Below are positions 8,439 to 18,834 of a stretch of 41,169 nt of DNA, in pieces (the stretch's first letter is position 1; every line of letters starts with the position of its first letter). Below the pieces are notes generated by a model. That model saw nothing but the letters and a program-made list of their open reading frames with translations. It was not told where the DNA came from and did not search any database. Made by a program: the position numbers and the translations under genes. Origin of the DNA: Legionella sp. (lineage in GTDB: Bacteria; Pseudomonadota; Gammaproteobacteria; Legionellales; Legionellaceae); contig JACCWN010000148.1 in the NCBI GenBank assembly GCA_013697625.1, positions 1 through 41,169 on the forward strand. Reading direction: 5' to 3'.

Positions 8439-10877
8439 TTACATAAATGGTGATTTCATTTTATCAATGACAGAATCAAAAGTTTGTTTTTTCATGGACT
8501 CAAAGGAAAATTCATCCACTAAAAGCGCATCCCATCTTAATTGCTCAAGCTCAAGAATCTGGTCCATCTCCTGTTGCTCTAATTCGCCTTTTTCAACTTT
8601 TTGTATTAGTCTTTCTTTCAATTTGGCATGCTTGAATCTTTTTAAATCAGGAACCTTCTGAATGAGAATATCTTTTTCGATAATCCTTTGCAAGGTGTCT
8701 TCCATTCTATCAACGGCTTGTTTAGGATCACCACTTAAGTAGATAAATTGTTTTAACTTTTCACGGTATTGATTATTTGAGGTCATAAGTCGGGCTAACC
8801 TTTGATCCAATTTATCAGAGGGGTAGGTCATTGTTTGTCCAAAAGGGAAACAAACCAGCTGCATAAAAACACCCAGAAATCTAGAGGGAAAATTTTTACA
8901 AAAAGCCATCATTGACTTTTGTGCATGATAAAAGCAATAGGACACTGCCCATTGCGCATGTAATTGCTCATCAGCCCCATCCTTATTTAAATGTACTTGA
9001 TGTAAGGCTGCCATAGCCATATATAGATAGGACATACCATCTGCTAAACGAGCTGACAAACGTTCTTTACGTTTCAAATCACCTCCAAGATAAATCAGAG
9101 CAAGGTCTGCAAGCCAGGCAAAGGTATAGCTTAAACGCGCAAGTTTTTTATAATTGGCCTTCATAGGACGATTTGGAACACTTATAAACAAACCACCTGT
9201 CCAAGCTGAGCACAGGGCTTTGGCAAAATTATGCATAAAATAATTAATATGTTGCCAGATCAACCGTCTAAAGGTCTGTTTATCTTCCTTAGCCACCGCA
9301 TAAAATTCGTCTCTAATGAAAGGATGGCAGGCCATGGAACCTTGCCCAAAGATCAACAAGTTTCTTGACATGATATTTGCGCCTTCCACTGTTATTGAGA
9401 TGGGAACGCCTTGATAAAAATTGGATAGATAATTACGAGGGCCCACAACCACCGCACTGCCTGCATGAACGTCCATGGCATCATTCACCACAATACGGGC
9501 TAATTCGGTATTAAAATATTTGGTTATTGCTGAGGCCACTGAAGGCTTTTTATGTGCATCTACAGCTGCTAAAGTTAATAATCTCGTGGCGCTGATGAGA
9601 TAATTCAAACCTGCGATTTCAGCAAGTTTTTCGGCAACACCTTCAAATTGTGCTATTTCAACATTAAATTGTCGGCGAATACGGGCAAAGGCACCGGTGG
9701 TTACATAAGATACAGACGATGAAGCCGTAGCTAAGGCTGGTAAAGAAATAGACCGACCTATAGACAAACATTCAACCAACATCTGCCAACCGCAACCAGC
9801 TTTTTGTTGTCCACCGATGATTGTGGTGATGGGTACAAAAATATCTTTACCACGGACAGTACCGTTCATAAAGGCCTGGTTGCCTGGTAAGTGTCGATTT
9901 CCTATCACTAAATTTGCTGTTTCTCGAGGAATTAACACACAGGTGATCCCTTCTGAACCTTCTCCCTTCAATAAGTTATCTGGATCTTTTAAATTGACAG
10001 CAACCCCAATCAAAGTCGCAATCGGTGCTAAGGTTATCCAACGTTTATCCAGTACAATTTTTAAGCCTAAAACAGATTTTCCTTCAATCTTTTTATTAAC
10101 TACAATGGCTTCTGATTGAATAGAGGTAGCATCGCTGCCTGCACCTGGCTCAGTTAAAGCAAAACAAGGGACATCAACACCTGTTGCAAGGCGGGGTAAA
10201 TAATAGTCCTTTTGTCCTTGCGTGCCGTAATAATTGATAAGTTCCCCTGGTCCTAAAGAATTAGGCACCATCACAGTTACCGCTGCAACACCAGATCGGC
10301 TGGCGATTTTAATGACAATATCTGAATGCGCACGAGCTGAAAATCCTTTGCCACCAAATTGTTTAGGGATAACCAACCCAAAAAATCCAGCTTCTTTTAG
10401 GTAATCCCAAACCATGGGCGATAAATCATGTGCTTGGTTTATTTTCCACTCATCTAACAGTCCACATAGGGTTTGAGTTTCATTGTCAATAAAGGACTGC
10501 TCTTCTGCAGTCAATTGAGTGGCTACAGTATCTAACCTATTCCAATCTGGCTGACCTCTAAAGATGTCTTGCTCAAGCCAAGTGTCTCCAGCATTCAAAG
10601 CTTCTTCTTCAGTTTTAGAAAGGGTAGGTATACTCGTCCTTGCTCTTTTATAGAAAACGTCTGCCAAAAACTGTCGTACAATCTCTACCTGTATCACCAT
10701 GAAAATTACAATGAAAAATAACCATAAAAGAACATCTGCAATCCAGGGCATGCCTACATAAAAAGTTGCGATGATTAAGTAAAATACGCTGCCCAATTCC
10801 CAGGCCAAAGGGTTTAAAGACTTATAAAGTACTATTAAAGAGAAAATTAGATAAAGTAAAAACAACACGATAGCCAT
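8439..10877 (-). CDS. fadE: FadE-type acyl-CoA dehydrogenase
   Basis: This 812-aa protein matches the size of E. coli FadE (814), the large FAD enzyme that carries out the first oxidation step of fatty-acid beta-oxidation. The N-terminus has about three hydrophobic segments (residues 1-70) that would anchor it to the inner membrane. The acyl-CoA dehydrogenase core follows, with the signature FALTEPGAGSDATS (about 240) and, later, the region TVEGANIMSRNLLIFGQGS expected to carry the catalytic glutamate. A C-terminal extension of about 250 residues is typical of FadE. A good ribosome site (GGAAGGTGC) precedes the ATG. It is divergent from the CYTH-like gene. Legionella-type bacteria commonly carry several FadE paralogues, so the symbol is by family. 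Confidence 0.88.
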   Translation of the reverse strand: MAIVLFLLYLIFSLIVLYKSLNPLAWELGSVFYLIIATFYVGMPWIADVLLWLFFIVIFMVIQVEIVRQFLADVFYKRARTSIPTLSKTEEEALNAGDTWLEQDIFRGQPDWNRLDTVATQLTAEEQSFIDNETQTLCGLLDEWKINQAHDLSPMVWDYLKEAGFFGLVIPKQFGGKGFSARAHSDIVIKIASRSGVAAVTVMVPNSLGPGELINYYGTQGQKDYYLPRLATGVDVPCFALTEPGAGSDATSIQSEAIVVNKKIEGKSVLGLKIVLDKRWITLAPIATLIGVAVNLKDPDNLLKGEGSEGITCVLIPRETANLVIGNRHLPGNQAFMNGTVRGKDIFVPITTIIGGQQKAGCGWQMLVECLSIGRSISLPALATASSSVSYVTTGAFARIRRQFNVEIAQFEGVAEKLAEIAGLNYLISATRLLTLAAVDAHKKPSVASAITKYFNTELARIVVNDAMDVHAGSAVVVGPRNYLSNFYQGVPISITVEGANIMSRNLLIFGQGSMACHPFIRDEFYAVAKEDKQTFRRLIWQHINYFMHNFAKALCSAWTGGLFISVPNRPMKANYKKLARLSYTFAWLADLALIYLGGDLKRKERLSARLADGMSYLYMAMAALHQVHLNKDGADEQLHAQWAVSYCFYHAQKSMMAFCKNFPSRFLGVFMQLVCFPFGQTMTYPSDKLDQRLARLMTSNNQYREKLKQFIYLSGDPKQAVDRMEDTLQRIIEKDILIQKVPDLKRFKHAKLKERLIQKVEKGELEQQEMDQILELEQLRWDALLVDEFSFESMKKQTFDSVIDKMKSPFM

Positions 10878-11033
10878 AAAAGCACCTTCCTTTTTAATTT
10901 CAATGATTTGCAGAATGGACGCGACAGTATATACTCATTATACGGGCAAGGTCACCCCTATAAATAAGGGTATTTAAGACAAAAAAGCCACCCAGTCATG
11001 TTTTGCTTACTTTTTTGTTATGAGTAAAAAATT

Positions 11034-11645
11034 ATGGTACGAAGTCTGATTTGGAATTTTGCATTTAAGCTACAAACTCCCTGGTCTATAGAATCCCTCA
11101 AGGCCTATGAAAAAGAAACCATAAAATGGGAGGCACGGGTTTTTTGGCCAGAACAACAGGTTGTTATTTTAAATTTACTTGAGCCAGATCTTTTAAAAAT
11201 TGAAAAATACAAATATAAAGTTAGAGAAGATACTTATTATCTATTTCCAGATGATACTTATAATGTTAAATCCAGACGTAATCAATTACTCTATAAACCA
11301 ATGGTTAAACAATCATCTATTGCCACCGGTTTTGCATCTAAAATAAATTTAGATGAGCCTGAAAATTATGCAAAGTCTTGCGATGTAGTCTTTTTAAACA
11401 CCATTAAAGTCAAAGCGCATACTGCAGCTGTGGTCCCTGTTACAAAGGAAGCCTATATTTATAAATTTCACACAATTCCCAAGATAAAACTTGAGATTGC
11501 ACGGCTTGAAGTTGGTGGTGGCTTTTATATGAGTGCCTGCGTTGAAGGTCGTAGCCTATGTTTGGTTGAGACAGTGTGTGCACATTTAATGGGAAAACAA
11601 GTGTTCATTGACTACCCCTGTTTTTTGAAGAAGATTGCCACATGA
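11034..11645 (+). CDS. Putative CYTH-like domain protein
   Basis: The 203-aa protein is not securely recognised. Three blocks resemble the charged strands of the CYTH (triphosphate tunnel) fold: IKWEARVFWP (30-39), DTYNVKSRRNQLLYKP (74-89) and KLEIARLEVGGGFYMSACVE (152-171). The classical ExExK signature is not exact. There is no signal peptide or membrane segment. It overlaps the chrA-like gene by ATGA and is two genes from ppk; CYTH enzymes hydrolyse triphosphates or polyphosphate, so the neighbourhood would make sense, but that is inference. Start support is weak because no clear ribosome site precedes the ATG. Confidence 0.6.
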   Translation: MVRSLIWNFAFKLQTPWSIESLKAYEKETIKWEARVFWPEQQVVILNLLEPDLLKIEKYKYKVREDTYYLFPDDTYNVKSRRNQLLYKPMVKQSSIATGFASKINLDEPENYAKSCDVVFLNTIKVKAHTAAVVPVTKEAYIYKFHTIPKIKLEIARLEVGGGFYMSACVEGRSLCLVETVCAHLMGKQVFIDYPCFLKKIAT

Positions 11646-12175
11646 TAAAAACCATTCTAAACATTATATACAGCTTTGGTAAAATCGGAATTATATCCTT
11701 AGGTGGTGGTAATTCCATGTTAAAATTACTGGAATATGAGGCTGTTACTTATAGACATTGGGTAGGTAAGGAAGAATTCATTAGTATGCTGGGTACAAGT
11801 TTTCTATTCCCAGGGTTAACGGCTGTAAAATTAGCAGCCCTCATTGGCTATAAAACTGCAGGGTTGGCTGGCTTAATTCTTGCACTGTTGTGTTTGAACT
11901 TACCTGGGTTACTGTTAGCTTTGGTTGGATATCAATGGATTACAACCTACAATAATATTCATATTCATAAACTTATGATTGCTGTTCAATATGGTGCCTT
12001 GGCCTTATTGGCCGCAGCTACTTTTTCTGTTGCTTCAGGTGTATTTGAAACATATTTTTCTATTCCAATTGCCTTGGCAAGTCTTGCTTTTTTCCTGGCT
12101 TTGGCCTTGTTCAATGCCTCACCTTTTTGGGGTTTTATGGTTTTTTTATTGGTTTGTTTTTTCTTAGTTACATAA
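11642..12175 (+). CDS. Chromate transporter family (half-size ChrA-like)
   Basis: A 177-aa membrane protein with about five hydrophobic segments. The N-terminal block FGKIGIISLGGGNSMLKLLE and the following WVGKEEFISMLGTSFLFPGLTAVKLAALIGYK are the signature of one CHR (Pfam Chromate_transp) domain. Full ChrA proteins have two such domains in about 400 aa; short CHR proteins normally occur as adjacent pairs. Here there is only one copy, lying between a CYTH-like gene and ppk. The substrate may therefore not be chromate. Its start overlaps the upstream stop. Confidence 0.8.
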   Translation: MIKTILNIIYSFGKIGIISLGGGNSMLKLLEYEAVTYRHWVGKEEFISMLGTSFLFPGLTAVKLAALIGYKTAGLAGLILALLCLNLPGLLLALVGYQWITTYNNIHIHKLMIAVQYGALALLAAATFSVASGVFETYFSIPIALASLAFFLALALFNASPFWGFMVFLLVCFFLVT

Positions 12176-12189
12176 TTTGGAGCGGCATT

Positions 12190-14250
12190 ATGGAGCAAAC
12201 ATTAGACAACCCAGATTATTATATGAACAGAGAATTTTCAGCCATAGCCTTTAATCAGCGTGTTCTTATGTTGGCTAATGATGAAAATGTGCCTTTATTA
12301 GAACGGATGAGATTTTTAAGTATTTGTAGTTCAAACCTAGATGAATTTTTTGAAATACGAGTGGCTGGCTTAAAAGAAAAAATAGCGCTCTCACCAGGCA
12401 AGTTATCCATTGATGGCTTAAGGGCTGATGAGGTTTTTAGTAAAATAAGTCAAAAAGCCCATGCCTTAAGTGAGCAATTGTACTCCATATTTAATAAACA
12501 ATTATTACCCGCCCTTAAAAAAGAAAACATCCATTTTTTAGACATCGCTCATTGGTCTGATGACATACATTTATGGGCAAAACACTATTTTAAAAATGAA
12601 ATATTACCTGTTATCAGCCCTATTGCTTTAGATTTAGCGCATCCTTTGCCTCGGCTAATCAATAAAAGCTTAAATTTCATCATTTCCTTAAGTGGGAAAG
12701 ACGCATTTGATAGAAATATCAATTATGCAGTGGTACATGCGCCACGTTCCATACCACGTATGATTCATCTACCCTCTGAATTGTGTGGTGATGAGCATAT
12801 TTTTGTTTATCTTTCTTCAATAATAAAAACTCAAATCAACCGATTATTTCCAGGCATGGAAATCAGTGGTTGTTATTCCTTTCGCTTAACCCGCAACAGT
12901 GATTTATTTTTAAGAGAAGAAGAAATTGAGGATTTAGCAAAGGCGGTCCAAAGTGAGATTTTTTCACGTCACTATGGACAGGCAGTTCGACTTGAGATAG
13001 AACACAAATGTCCTCATGAGATTGTAGACTTTCTGCTACAAAAATATAATTTACACCATGAAGATGCTTATTATTGTGATGGTCCGGTCAATTTCATTCG
13101 CTATTTAAGCGTGATGAACAGCATTAATAGACCAGATTTATCCTACCCAATTTTTTCTGCTCAGTATCCAAATTTTAATAAAACAGCTCGTAACTTGTTC
13201 AATATACTAGATCATGAAGACATCTTATTACACCACCCTTATCAAAGTTTTAATTTAGTGATTGATTTTGTAAGGCAAGCTGCAACTGATCCCAATGTAT
13301 TGGCCATCAGCCAAACACTGTACCGTACCGACTCAGAATCCGTCATTGTAGATGCACTAGTAGATGCTGCACATTCTGGGAAAGAAGTTACTACCGTGAT
13401 TGAATTACGGGCAAGATTTGATGAGGCATCCAATTTGAAACTAGCCAATCGTCTGCATGCAGCAGGGGTATTGGTGCTGTATGGCGTTGTGGGTTTTAAA
13501 ACCCATGCAAAAATGACTTTGGTGGTTAAAAGAACCCATGGTAAATTAAAGAGGTATGTGCATCTGAGTACCGGCAATTATCATGAACAAACAGCAAAAA
13601 GGTATACCGATTTAGGATTGTTAACTTGCGAGCCTGCCATTGCCTATGATGTACAAATTATTTTTCAGCAACTGACCGGCCTAGGAAAAGTTGTAAAATT
13701 AAAGGCACTAAGCCATGCACCTTTTACCCTGCACAAAACACTTTTACATTTCATTGAGCAATGCAGCACTGCCGCTAAAGCTGGGCAGGAAACAGAAATC
13801 ATGCTCAAAATAAATGGCCTAACCGATAAAATAACCATTCAAGCTTTATATAAAGCCTCACAGGCGGGGGTGAAAATAAACTTGCTGGTTCGGGGGGTGT
13901 GTTGCTTGAAACCTGGGGTTGTGGGCGTTTCAGATAACATCAAAGTGCTTTCTTTTATTGGTCGTTTTTTAGAACATCATCGCGTTTTTTATTTCCGTAT
14001 TGGTCTTGATGAACGATTTTATTGCGCAAGCGCAGATCTGATGGAAAGAAATTTATATCATAGAATTGAAATCATGTTTCCTATTCTAGATAAAATCTGT
14101 CAAAAACGCATCAAACAAGAAATTATCAAAAATTATATCAAAGATCACAGCAACACGTGGGAGATGCAAAGTGATGGTAGCTATAAGCAATTAACCAGCT
14201 CTAAGTATGGTGCTCAAGAAAGGCTATTAAAGCTCTTTAAAGAAGATTAA
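12190..14250 (+). CDS. ppk: Polyphosphate kinase 1
   Basis: PPK1 reversibly makes inorganic polyphosphate from ATP. The 686-aa product matches the family length (E. coli 688). The N-terminal domain begins YMNREFSAIAFNQRVL and carries the family block LLERMRFLSICSSNLDEFFEIRV; the catalytic core has YRTDSESVIVDALVDAA, the phosphorylated-histidine segment VGFKTHAKMTLV, and HLSTGNYHEQTAKRYTDLG. I chose the ATG at 12190 because GGAG lies 8 nt upstream; an in-frame upstream start would run into the chrA-like gene. It follows chrA by 14 bp and converges on epmB with a 4-bp overlap of the two stops. Confidence 0.95.
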   Translation: MEQTLDNPDYYMNREFSAIAFNQRVLMLANDENVPLLERMRFLSICSSNLDEFFEIRVAGLKEKIALSPGKLSIDGLRADEVFSKISQKAHALSEQLYSIFNKQLLPALKKENIHFLDIAHWSDDIHLWAKHYFKNEILPVISPIALDLAHPLPRLINKSLNFIISLSGKDAFDRNINYAVVHAPRSIPRMIHLPSELCGDEHIFVYLSSIIKTQINRLFPGMEISGCYSFRLTRNSDLFLREEEIEDLAKAVQSEIFSRHYGQAVRLEIEHKCPHEIVDFLLQKYNLHHEDAYYCDGPVNFIRYLSVMNSINRPDLSYPIFSAQYPNFNKTARNLFNILDHEDILLHHPYQSFNLVIDFVRQAATDPNVLAISQTLYRTDSESVIVDALVDAAHSGKEVTTVIELRARFDEASNLKLANRLHAAGVLVLYGVVGFKTHAKMTLVVKRTHGKLKRYVHLSTGNYHEQTAKRYTDLGLLTCEPAIAYDVQIIFQQLTGLGKVVKLKALSHAPFTLHKTLLHFIEQCSTAAKAGQETEIMLKINGLTDKITIQALYKASQAGVKINLLVRGVCCLKPGVVGVSDNIKVLSFIGRFLEHHRVFYFRIGLDERFYCASADLMERNLYHRIEIMFPILDKICQKRIKQEIIKNYIKDHSNTWEMQSDGSYKQLTSSKYGAQERLLKLFKED

Positions 14251-15215
14251 ATAAGTAAGGTTTTAGCAGGCTTCCCCGCAACCTCTGTTACCAAACGTGG
14301 CAATAAGTATCCTGGCAAAAGGCTTTGTAGATGCGTGTACAGTGCCCGTGCTCGTTCGAAAGAGACATCAAAATGGCCAACCCCTAAAACCTTGTCTAGC
14401 ACATGTAAATAATAAGGCATCACCCCAATGTTAAATAAGGCCTGACTTAAATCTGCCAACACTTGGGAGGCATCATTGATGCCCTTCAACAACACAGTCT
14501 GATTGAGCAAATGACAGCCAATGCTGCGCAAGGCCTCACAAGCTTGTTTAACTTCAAGATCAAGTTCCTGGGCATGATTGCAATGCAATACCACCACTTT
14601 TTTCAAGCCCGTAGTTTTCAAAATAGCCAGCAATCCAGTGTCAATTCTTGGGGGTAATACAATGGGAATCCTGGTGTGGATTCGAAGCGTATGAACGTGC
14701 GAAATTAATTCAATCTGTTGTATTAATTCACTTAATACCAGGTCAGAGGCAAGCAAAGGATCGCCTCCACTTAAAATCACTTCGGTAATAGTCTCGTCTT
14801 TAGCGATATACTCACAAATTGCTTTTAAGCCGGCTCGTCCAGGGTTGTTGTTTTGATAGGGAAAATGTCTGCGAAAACAATATCGACAGTTTGTTACGCA
14901 GATACCTGTTAGTGTCAATAATACACGGCCATGGTATTTATGTACCAGGCCTTTAAGTGGATTGGCGCTGTGCTCATCCAAAGGATCTAAGCTATACCCT
15001 GGCTCTATTTCAAGCTCAGCTTCCTGAGCCAATACTTGCAACAACAGAGGGTCTTGGGCATCTCCTTTGTGCATGCGTTGTGCAAAACAGCGTGGAATAC
15101 GGCTTGGGAATTGCAATTGCGCAAGGTGACTACCATGTGACTGAGGCAGCTCTAAAAAGTCTAATAATTCAGAGGCACAGGTAAAACCTTGTGCTAAAAT
15201 TTTTTGCCAACTCAA
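14247..15215 (-). CDS. epmB: EF-P (R)-beta-lysylation protein EpmB (lysine 2,3-aminomutase family)
   Basis: EpmB turns alpha-lysine into (R)-beta-lysine, which EpmA attaches to elongation factor P. The 322-aa protein is a radical SAM enzyme with cluster cysteines C106, C110 and C113 in TGICVTNCRYCFRRHFPY, then the GGDPL motif in VILSGGDPLLASD and a C-terminal PLP-domain ending AGKPAKTLL. It faces efp across about 75 bp of divergent promoter region, the usual arrangement. The partner epmA is not in this window. Its end overlaps the end of ppk on the opposite strand. Confidence 0.94.
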   Translation of the reverse strand: MSWQKILAQGFTCASELLDFLELPQSHGSHLAQLQFPSRIPRCFAQRMHKGDAQDPLLLQVLAQEAELEIEPGYSLDPLDEHSANPLKGLVHKYHGRVLLTLTGICVTNCRYCFRRHFPYQNNNPGRAGLKAICEYIAKDETITEVILSGGDPLLASDLVLSELIQQIELISHVHTLRIHTRIPIVLPPRIDTGLLAILKTTGLKKVVVLHCNHAQELDLEVKQACEALRSIGCHLLNQTVLLKGINDASQVLADLSQALFNIGVMPYYLHVLDKVLGVGHFDVSFERARALYTHLQSLLPGYLLPRLVTEVAGKPAKTLLI

Positions 15216-15291
15216 AAGGTCTCTCGCATTAATGATTCAGACTTGATAAACTCTGTGGATTATACAACAAATTTCTAAATATGGAGCAAGA

Positions 15292-15861
15292 ATGGCAACC
15301 TATGGCATGAATGATTTAAAAAATGGCTTGAAAGTCATGGTTGATGATGCACCTTGTAATATTCTTGATTGTGAATTTGTAAAACCGGGTAAAGGCCAGG
15401 CATTTACCCGGTTAAAAATTCGCAACTTAAAAACGGGACGTGTCGTTGACCGTACTTTTAAATCCAATGAAAGCTTATCTTCTGCCGATGTGGCTGACAT
15501 AGAAATGCAATATCTGTATTCTGATGGTGAACACTGGCATTTTATGGTTCAAGATACCTTTGAACAGTATGCCTTAAACGAAAATGCAGTAGCTGATGCC
15601 GCCCAATGGCTTAAAGAACAAGACGTTTGTATGATTACACTTTGGAATAATGAGCCCATCCAAGTCGTTCCACCCAATTTTGTAATCTTGGCTATTACGG
15701 AAACCGATCCAGGATTGAAAGGCGATACTTCAGGTGGTGGTGGGAAGCCTGCGACCTTGGAGACAGGTGCAATTGTTCGCGTTCCACTATTCGTACAAAC
15801 CGGTGAATTAATCAAAGTTGATACACGTAATGGTGAATACGTTTCAAGAGCCAAGGAATGA
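15292..15861 (+). CDS. efp: Translation elongation factor P
   Basis: EF-P rescues ribosomes stalled at polyproline stretches. The 189-aa protein has the three-domain layout, with the modified loop in domain I: residues 30-38 read VKPGKGQAF, placing the beta-lysylated lysine at K34 exactly as in E. coli. That fits with epmB lying divergent next door. The C-terminal domain carries the conserved [19 protein letters not shown] and [24 protein letters not shown]-like ribosome site precedes the ATG. The stop overlaps the start of the next gene by ATGA. Confidence 0.96.
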   Translation: MATYGMNDLKNGLKVMVDDAPCNILDCEFVKPGKGQAFTRLKIRNLKTGRVVDRTFKSNESLSSADVADIEMQYLYSDGEHWHFMVQDTFEQYALNENAVADAAQWLKEQDVCMITLWNNEPIQVVPPNFVILAITETDPGLKGDTSGGGGKPATLETGAIVRVPLFVQTGELIKVDTRNGEYVSRAKE

Positions 15862-16316
15862 TGGTCTGCAGACTTAAAAAAGCACTTCTGCTGGGGATGC
15901 TCCTATCGTTCCCCATTTCAGCTTTTACTCAAGATCAATGTCTGGGAACTTCGCAGACTGCTAGAATCGCTCAGCTGGAGAAAGCACTTGCTCCTCAGTC
16001 AGCGGAAGAAACTGCCCAATTATTTGCCAAAGCCAATAAAATGCGTAATGGTGCACTGCAATTTATGCTATTTTCGGTTGGCTTAAAACAGAAATACCAA
16101 GCTTATTGGCCTAATTGGGTGTCTGGTGTGTCTAGTCCATGGATCACATCTTATGAGATCTCAAAGTCTGTATCCTCTGATTCCTCATTTACTATCAAAT
16201 ATAATCAGGCGACCGCTGCTGGTCCCTTTGAGCCGCTTATCCAAACCATTAAGATTGAATTCATGACTGATGGTGGCTCTAAGCACTATGTAATTACAGA
16301 ACTTAAGCCAGGATAA
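15858..16316 (+). CDS. Hypothetical secreted protein
   Basis: A 152-aa protein of unknown function. It starts with a signal peptide (basic MVCRLKK, hydrophobic [15 protein letters not shown], likely cleavage before QDQ). The mature part has a helical region with [20 protein letters not shown] and then a beta-rich stretch with many serines and aromatic residues ([18 protein letters not shown]). It is probably periplasmic. The first of two ATGs (15858, 15861) overlaps the efp stop, so it is probably co-translated with efp. No lipobox is seen. Confidence 0.72.
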   Translation: MMVCRLKKALLLGMLLSFPISAFTQDQCLGTSQTARIAQLEKALAPQSAEETAQLFAKANKMRNGALQFMLFSVGLKQKYQAYWPNWVSGVSSPWITSYEISKSVSSDSSFTIKYNQATAAGPFEPLIQTIKIEFMTDGGSKHYVITELKPG

Positions 16317-16521
16317 AGCATTGTGATATCAAGTAAATTATTATTAGTACACACTTTTATCCACAGATTATTCACTTGAGAGTTAAAATACAAGAAAAAA
16401 AATTGATGATTTTCAATGGGTTACATTTAGATACTCAAACTGCAAGAAAAAGTATACAAAGTTATTCACAACTTACAAGTTGTGTACAATTGCAACATGC
16501 CTCGGGTAACATAACATAATT
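16317..16521 (+). promoter_or_regulatory. parC upstream region with DnaA-box-like sites and perfect palindrome
   Basis: This 205-bp gap holds a perfect DnaA consensus site TTATCCACA (16357-16365) and close variants TTATTCACT (16368-16376) and TTATTCACA (16462-16470). A perfect 8-2-8 palindrome, CACAACTT-AC-AAGTTGTG, spans 16467-16484. A likely promoter has TTATTC (16462-16467) and TACAAT (16485-16490) with a 17-bp spacer, so the palindrome fills the spacer and could be an operator. Function is inferred from sequence only. Confidence 0.5.
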
Positions 16522-18774
16522 ATGAACGAAATTATTAAACAAAAATCACTGACTGAATTCACTGAAAAGGCTTATTTGGATTACTCGATGTACGTTATTC
16601 TAGATCGAGCTTTACCCAATATAGCGGATGGATTAAAACCGGTTCAGCGCCGCATAGTGTATGCCATGTCCGAGCTAGGATTAAAGGCTACAGCAAAATA
16701 CAAAAAATCTGCCCGTACTGTGGGTGATGTTTTGGGTAAATTTCATCCCCATGGTGATACGGCCTGCTATGAGGCCATGGTTTTAATGGCCCAACCCTTT
16801 TCCTATCGTTATCCCTTTGTTGACGGCCAAGGCAACTGGGGCTCACCAGATGATCCTAAGTCCTTTGCAGCTATGCGGTACACGGAGGCGCGGTTATCTC
16901 ATTATGCAGATGTATTGTTAGGGGAACTCCTGCAAGGTACGGTAGACTGGGTAGATAATTTTGATGCAACCTTACAAGAACCCTCTTTACTCCCAGCTCG
17001 GCTTCCCAATATTTTACTCAATGGAGCCACCGGAATTGCTGTTGGCATGGCATCTGATATTTTACCGCATAATTTGACAGAAGTTGCTAATGCCTGCATT
17101 CATTTATTAGATAATCCAAGGAGTGGATTGGCAGAAATCAATCAATTCATCAAAGGACCTGATTTTCCAACAGCGGCTGAAATCATAACCCCCCCGGAAG
17201 TCATTACAGCAATATATGCTACCGGTAACGGCTCAATTAAAATGAGAGCTATTTTTACTCAAGAAAAACAAAACATTGTGATTACAGCACTCCCTTATCA
17301 AGTATCCGGTGCAAAGATAATTGAACAAATTGCATTACAAATGCAGCAAAAAAAATTACCAATGGTAGAGGACTTAAGAGATGAATCTGATCATGAACAC
17401 CCAACCCGGTTGGTGATCATACCAAGGTCTAACCGAATCGATGTGGAAGGACTCATGTCACATTTATTTGCAACAACGGATCTTGAGCGCAGTTACCGTG
17501 TGAATTTCAATATGGTAGGTTTGGACGGAAAACCACGGGTAAAACCCTTGATTACTATTCTTAATGAATGGTTAAACTACAGGATTACAACCGTTAAAAG
17601 GCGTTTAGAATATCGTCTCCAAAAAATCTTAGAGCGAATTCACGTGCTCGAAGGATTATTGATTGCCTATCTGAATATTGACGAAGTCATTCGCATCATT
17701 AGGGAAGAAGAACATCCAAAACAAGGATTAATCGCCCGTTTCAACTTGACTGAACGCCAAGCAGAAGCCATTTTGGAAATGAAGTTACGCCATTTGGCAA
17801 AACTTGAGGAATTTAAATTACGTGCAGAGCTAGATGAATTAAGCGCTGAAAGGGACAGTATTCAAACCATACTTGCCAGTGATCAACGGTTAAAAACCTT
17901 GGTAAAACAAGAAATTATAAAAGATAGGGATGCTTTTGGTGATGAGCGGCGCTCTCCTATCATGATGAGAGAGGAATCCCAAGCTTTAAAAGAAGAGGAC
18001 ATCCTTCCCAACGAACCCATCACCGTGGTTTTATCTAAAAAAGGTTGGATTAGAGCGGGTAAAGGCCATGATGTGGATGGCCGCGAGCTTAGTTATAAGT
18101 CAGGTGATGAATTTAAGGCACAAACTCCAGCAAGAAGCAATCAGCAGATACTTTTTTTTGATAGCGAAGGCAAGGTGTATGCTTTACCTGGCCATGCCCT
18201 ACCCTCTGCACGCGGTCAGGGGGAGCCCTTAACTGGTAAACTCAATCCTGCCGATGGCATTGTTTTTGAAGCCATAGCCAGTGGTGACCCCAATCAATCT
18301 TTGTTGTTAACCAGTGATGCCGGCTATGGTTTTAAAGCGAAAATCAGTGATCTGTATGTTAAAAATCGCAATGGTAAGGCCTGTATTAAGTTGCCAGTTG
18401 GCAGTTCTATACTTGCGCCCAATTTAATCATTGAAGGAGGTGAATGGGTTGCTTGTGCTACTAGTGCGGGTAGGTTACTCATTTTTCCACTTAAAGAAGT
18501 GCCTGAACTGAGCCGGGGCAAGGGCAATAAATTAATCAATATTCCCTCTGCTAAAGCAACTACAGGGGAAGAACGTCTTATATGTATTCAAATTTTGTCT
18601 GCCAAAGATTCCTTGACTGTGCATGCTGGCAAGCGCCATTTTACATTAAAGGGCTCCGACTTAGCCCACTTTCAATCCGAACGTGGACGACGTGGGAATA
18701 AACTACCTCGAGGCTTGCAAAATGTGACACACCTGCAAGTAAATAATGCCGAGCCTTTGGAAAAAACCAATTAA
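16522..18774 (+). CDS. parC: DNA topoisomerase IV subunit A
   Basis: ParC is the DNA-breaking subunit of topoisomerase IV, which decatenates daughter chromosomes with ParE. The 750-aa product (E. coli 752) has the breakage-reunion domain with active-site tyrosine Y120 in [11 protein letters not shown], preceded by the region [17 protein letters not shown] (72-88), in which T80 stands where E. coli has S80 and E84 is conserved. The coiled tower domain (about 330-480) and a C-terminal beta-pinwheel (about 490-735) follow. The length and lack of a GyrA-box favour ParC over GyrA. It stands alone, with parE not adjacent, and converges on the hemerythrin gene. Confidence 0.95.
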   Translation: MNEIIKQKSLTEFTEKAYLDYSMYVILDRALPNIADGLKPVQRRIVYAMSELGLKATAKYKKSARTVGDVLGKFHPHGDTACYEAMVLMAQPFSYRYPFVDGQGNWGSPDDPKSFAAMRYTEARLSHYADVLLGELLQGTVDWVDNFDATLQEPSLLPARLPNILLNGATGIAVGMASDILPHNLTEVANACIHLLDNPRSGLAEINQFIKGPDFPTAAEIITPPEVITAIYATGNGSIKMRAIFTQEKQNIVITALPYQVSGAKIIEQIALQMQQKKLPMVEDLRDESDHEHPTRLVIIPRSNRIDVEGLMSHLFATTDLERSYRVNFNMVGLDGKPRVKPLITILNEWLNYRITTVKRRLEYRLQKILERIHVLEGLLIAYLNIDEVIRIIREEEHPKQGLIARFNLTERQAEAILEMKLRHLAKLEEFKLRAELDELSAERDSIQTILASDQRLKTLVKQEIIKDRDAFGDERRSPIMMREESQALKEEDILPNEPITVVLSKKGWIRAGKGHDVDGRELSYKSGDEFKAQTPARSNQQILFFDSEGKVYALPGHALPSARGQGEPLTGKLNPADGIVFEAIASGDPNQSLLLTSDAGYGFKAKISDLYVKNRNGKACIKLPVGSSILAPNLIIEGGEWVACATSAGRLLIFPLKEVPELSRGKGNKLINIPSAKATTGEERLICIQILSAKDSLTVHAGKRHFTLKGSDLAHFQSERGRRGNKLPRGLQNVTHLQVNNAEPLEKTN

Positions 18775-18834
18775 CAGGCCAAGGTACTCGGGGCTTAGAT
18801 AAAAATTATTATGGTGCCATAGTGATAGATGGAG

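Noticed and set aside
16317..16521. Possible replication origin because of DnaA boxes
   Set aside because: Only one perfect box, no dnaA/dnaN neighbours and no AT-rich unwinding region arranged as in oriC; a regulatory region fits better.
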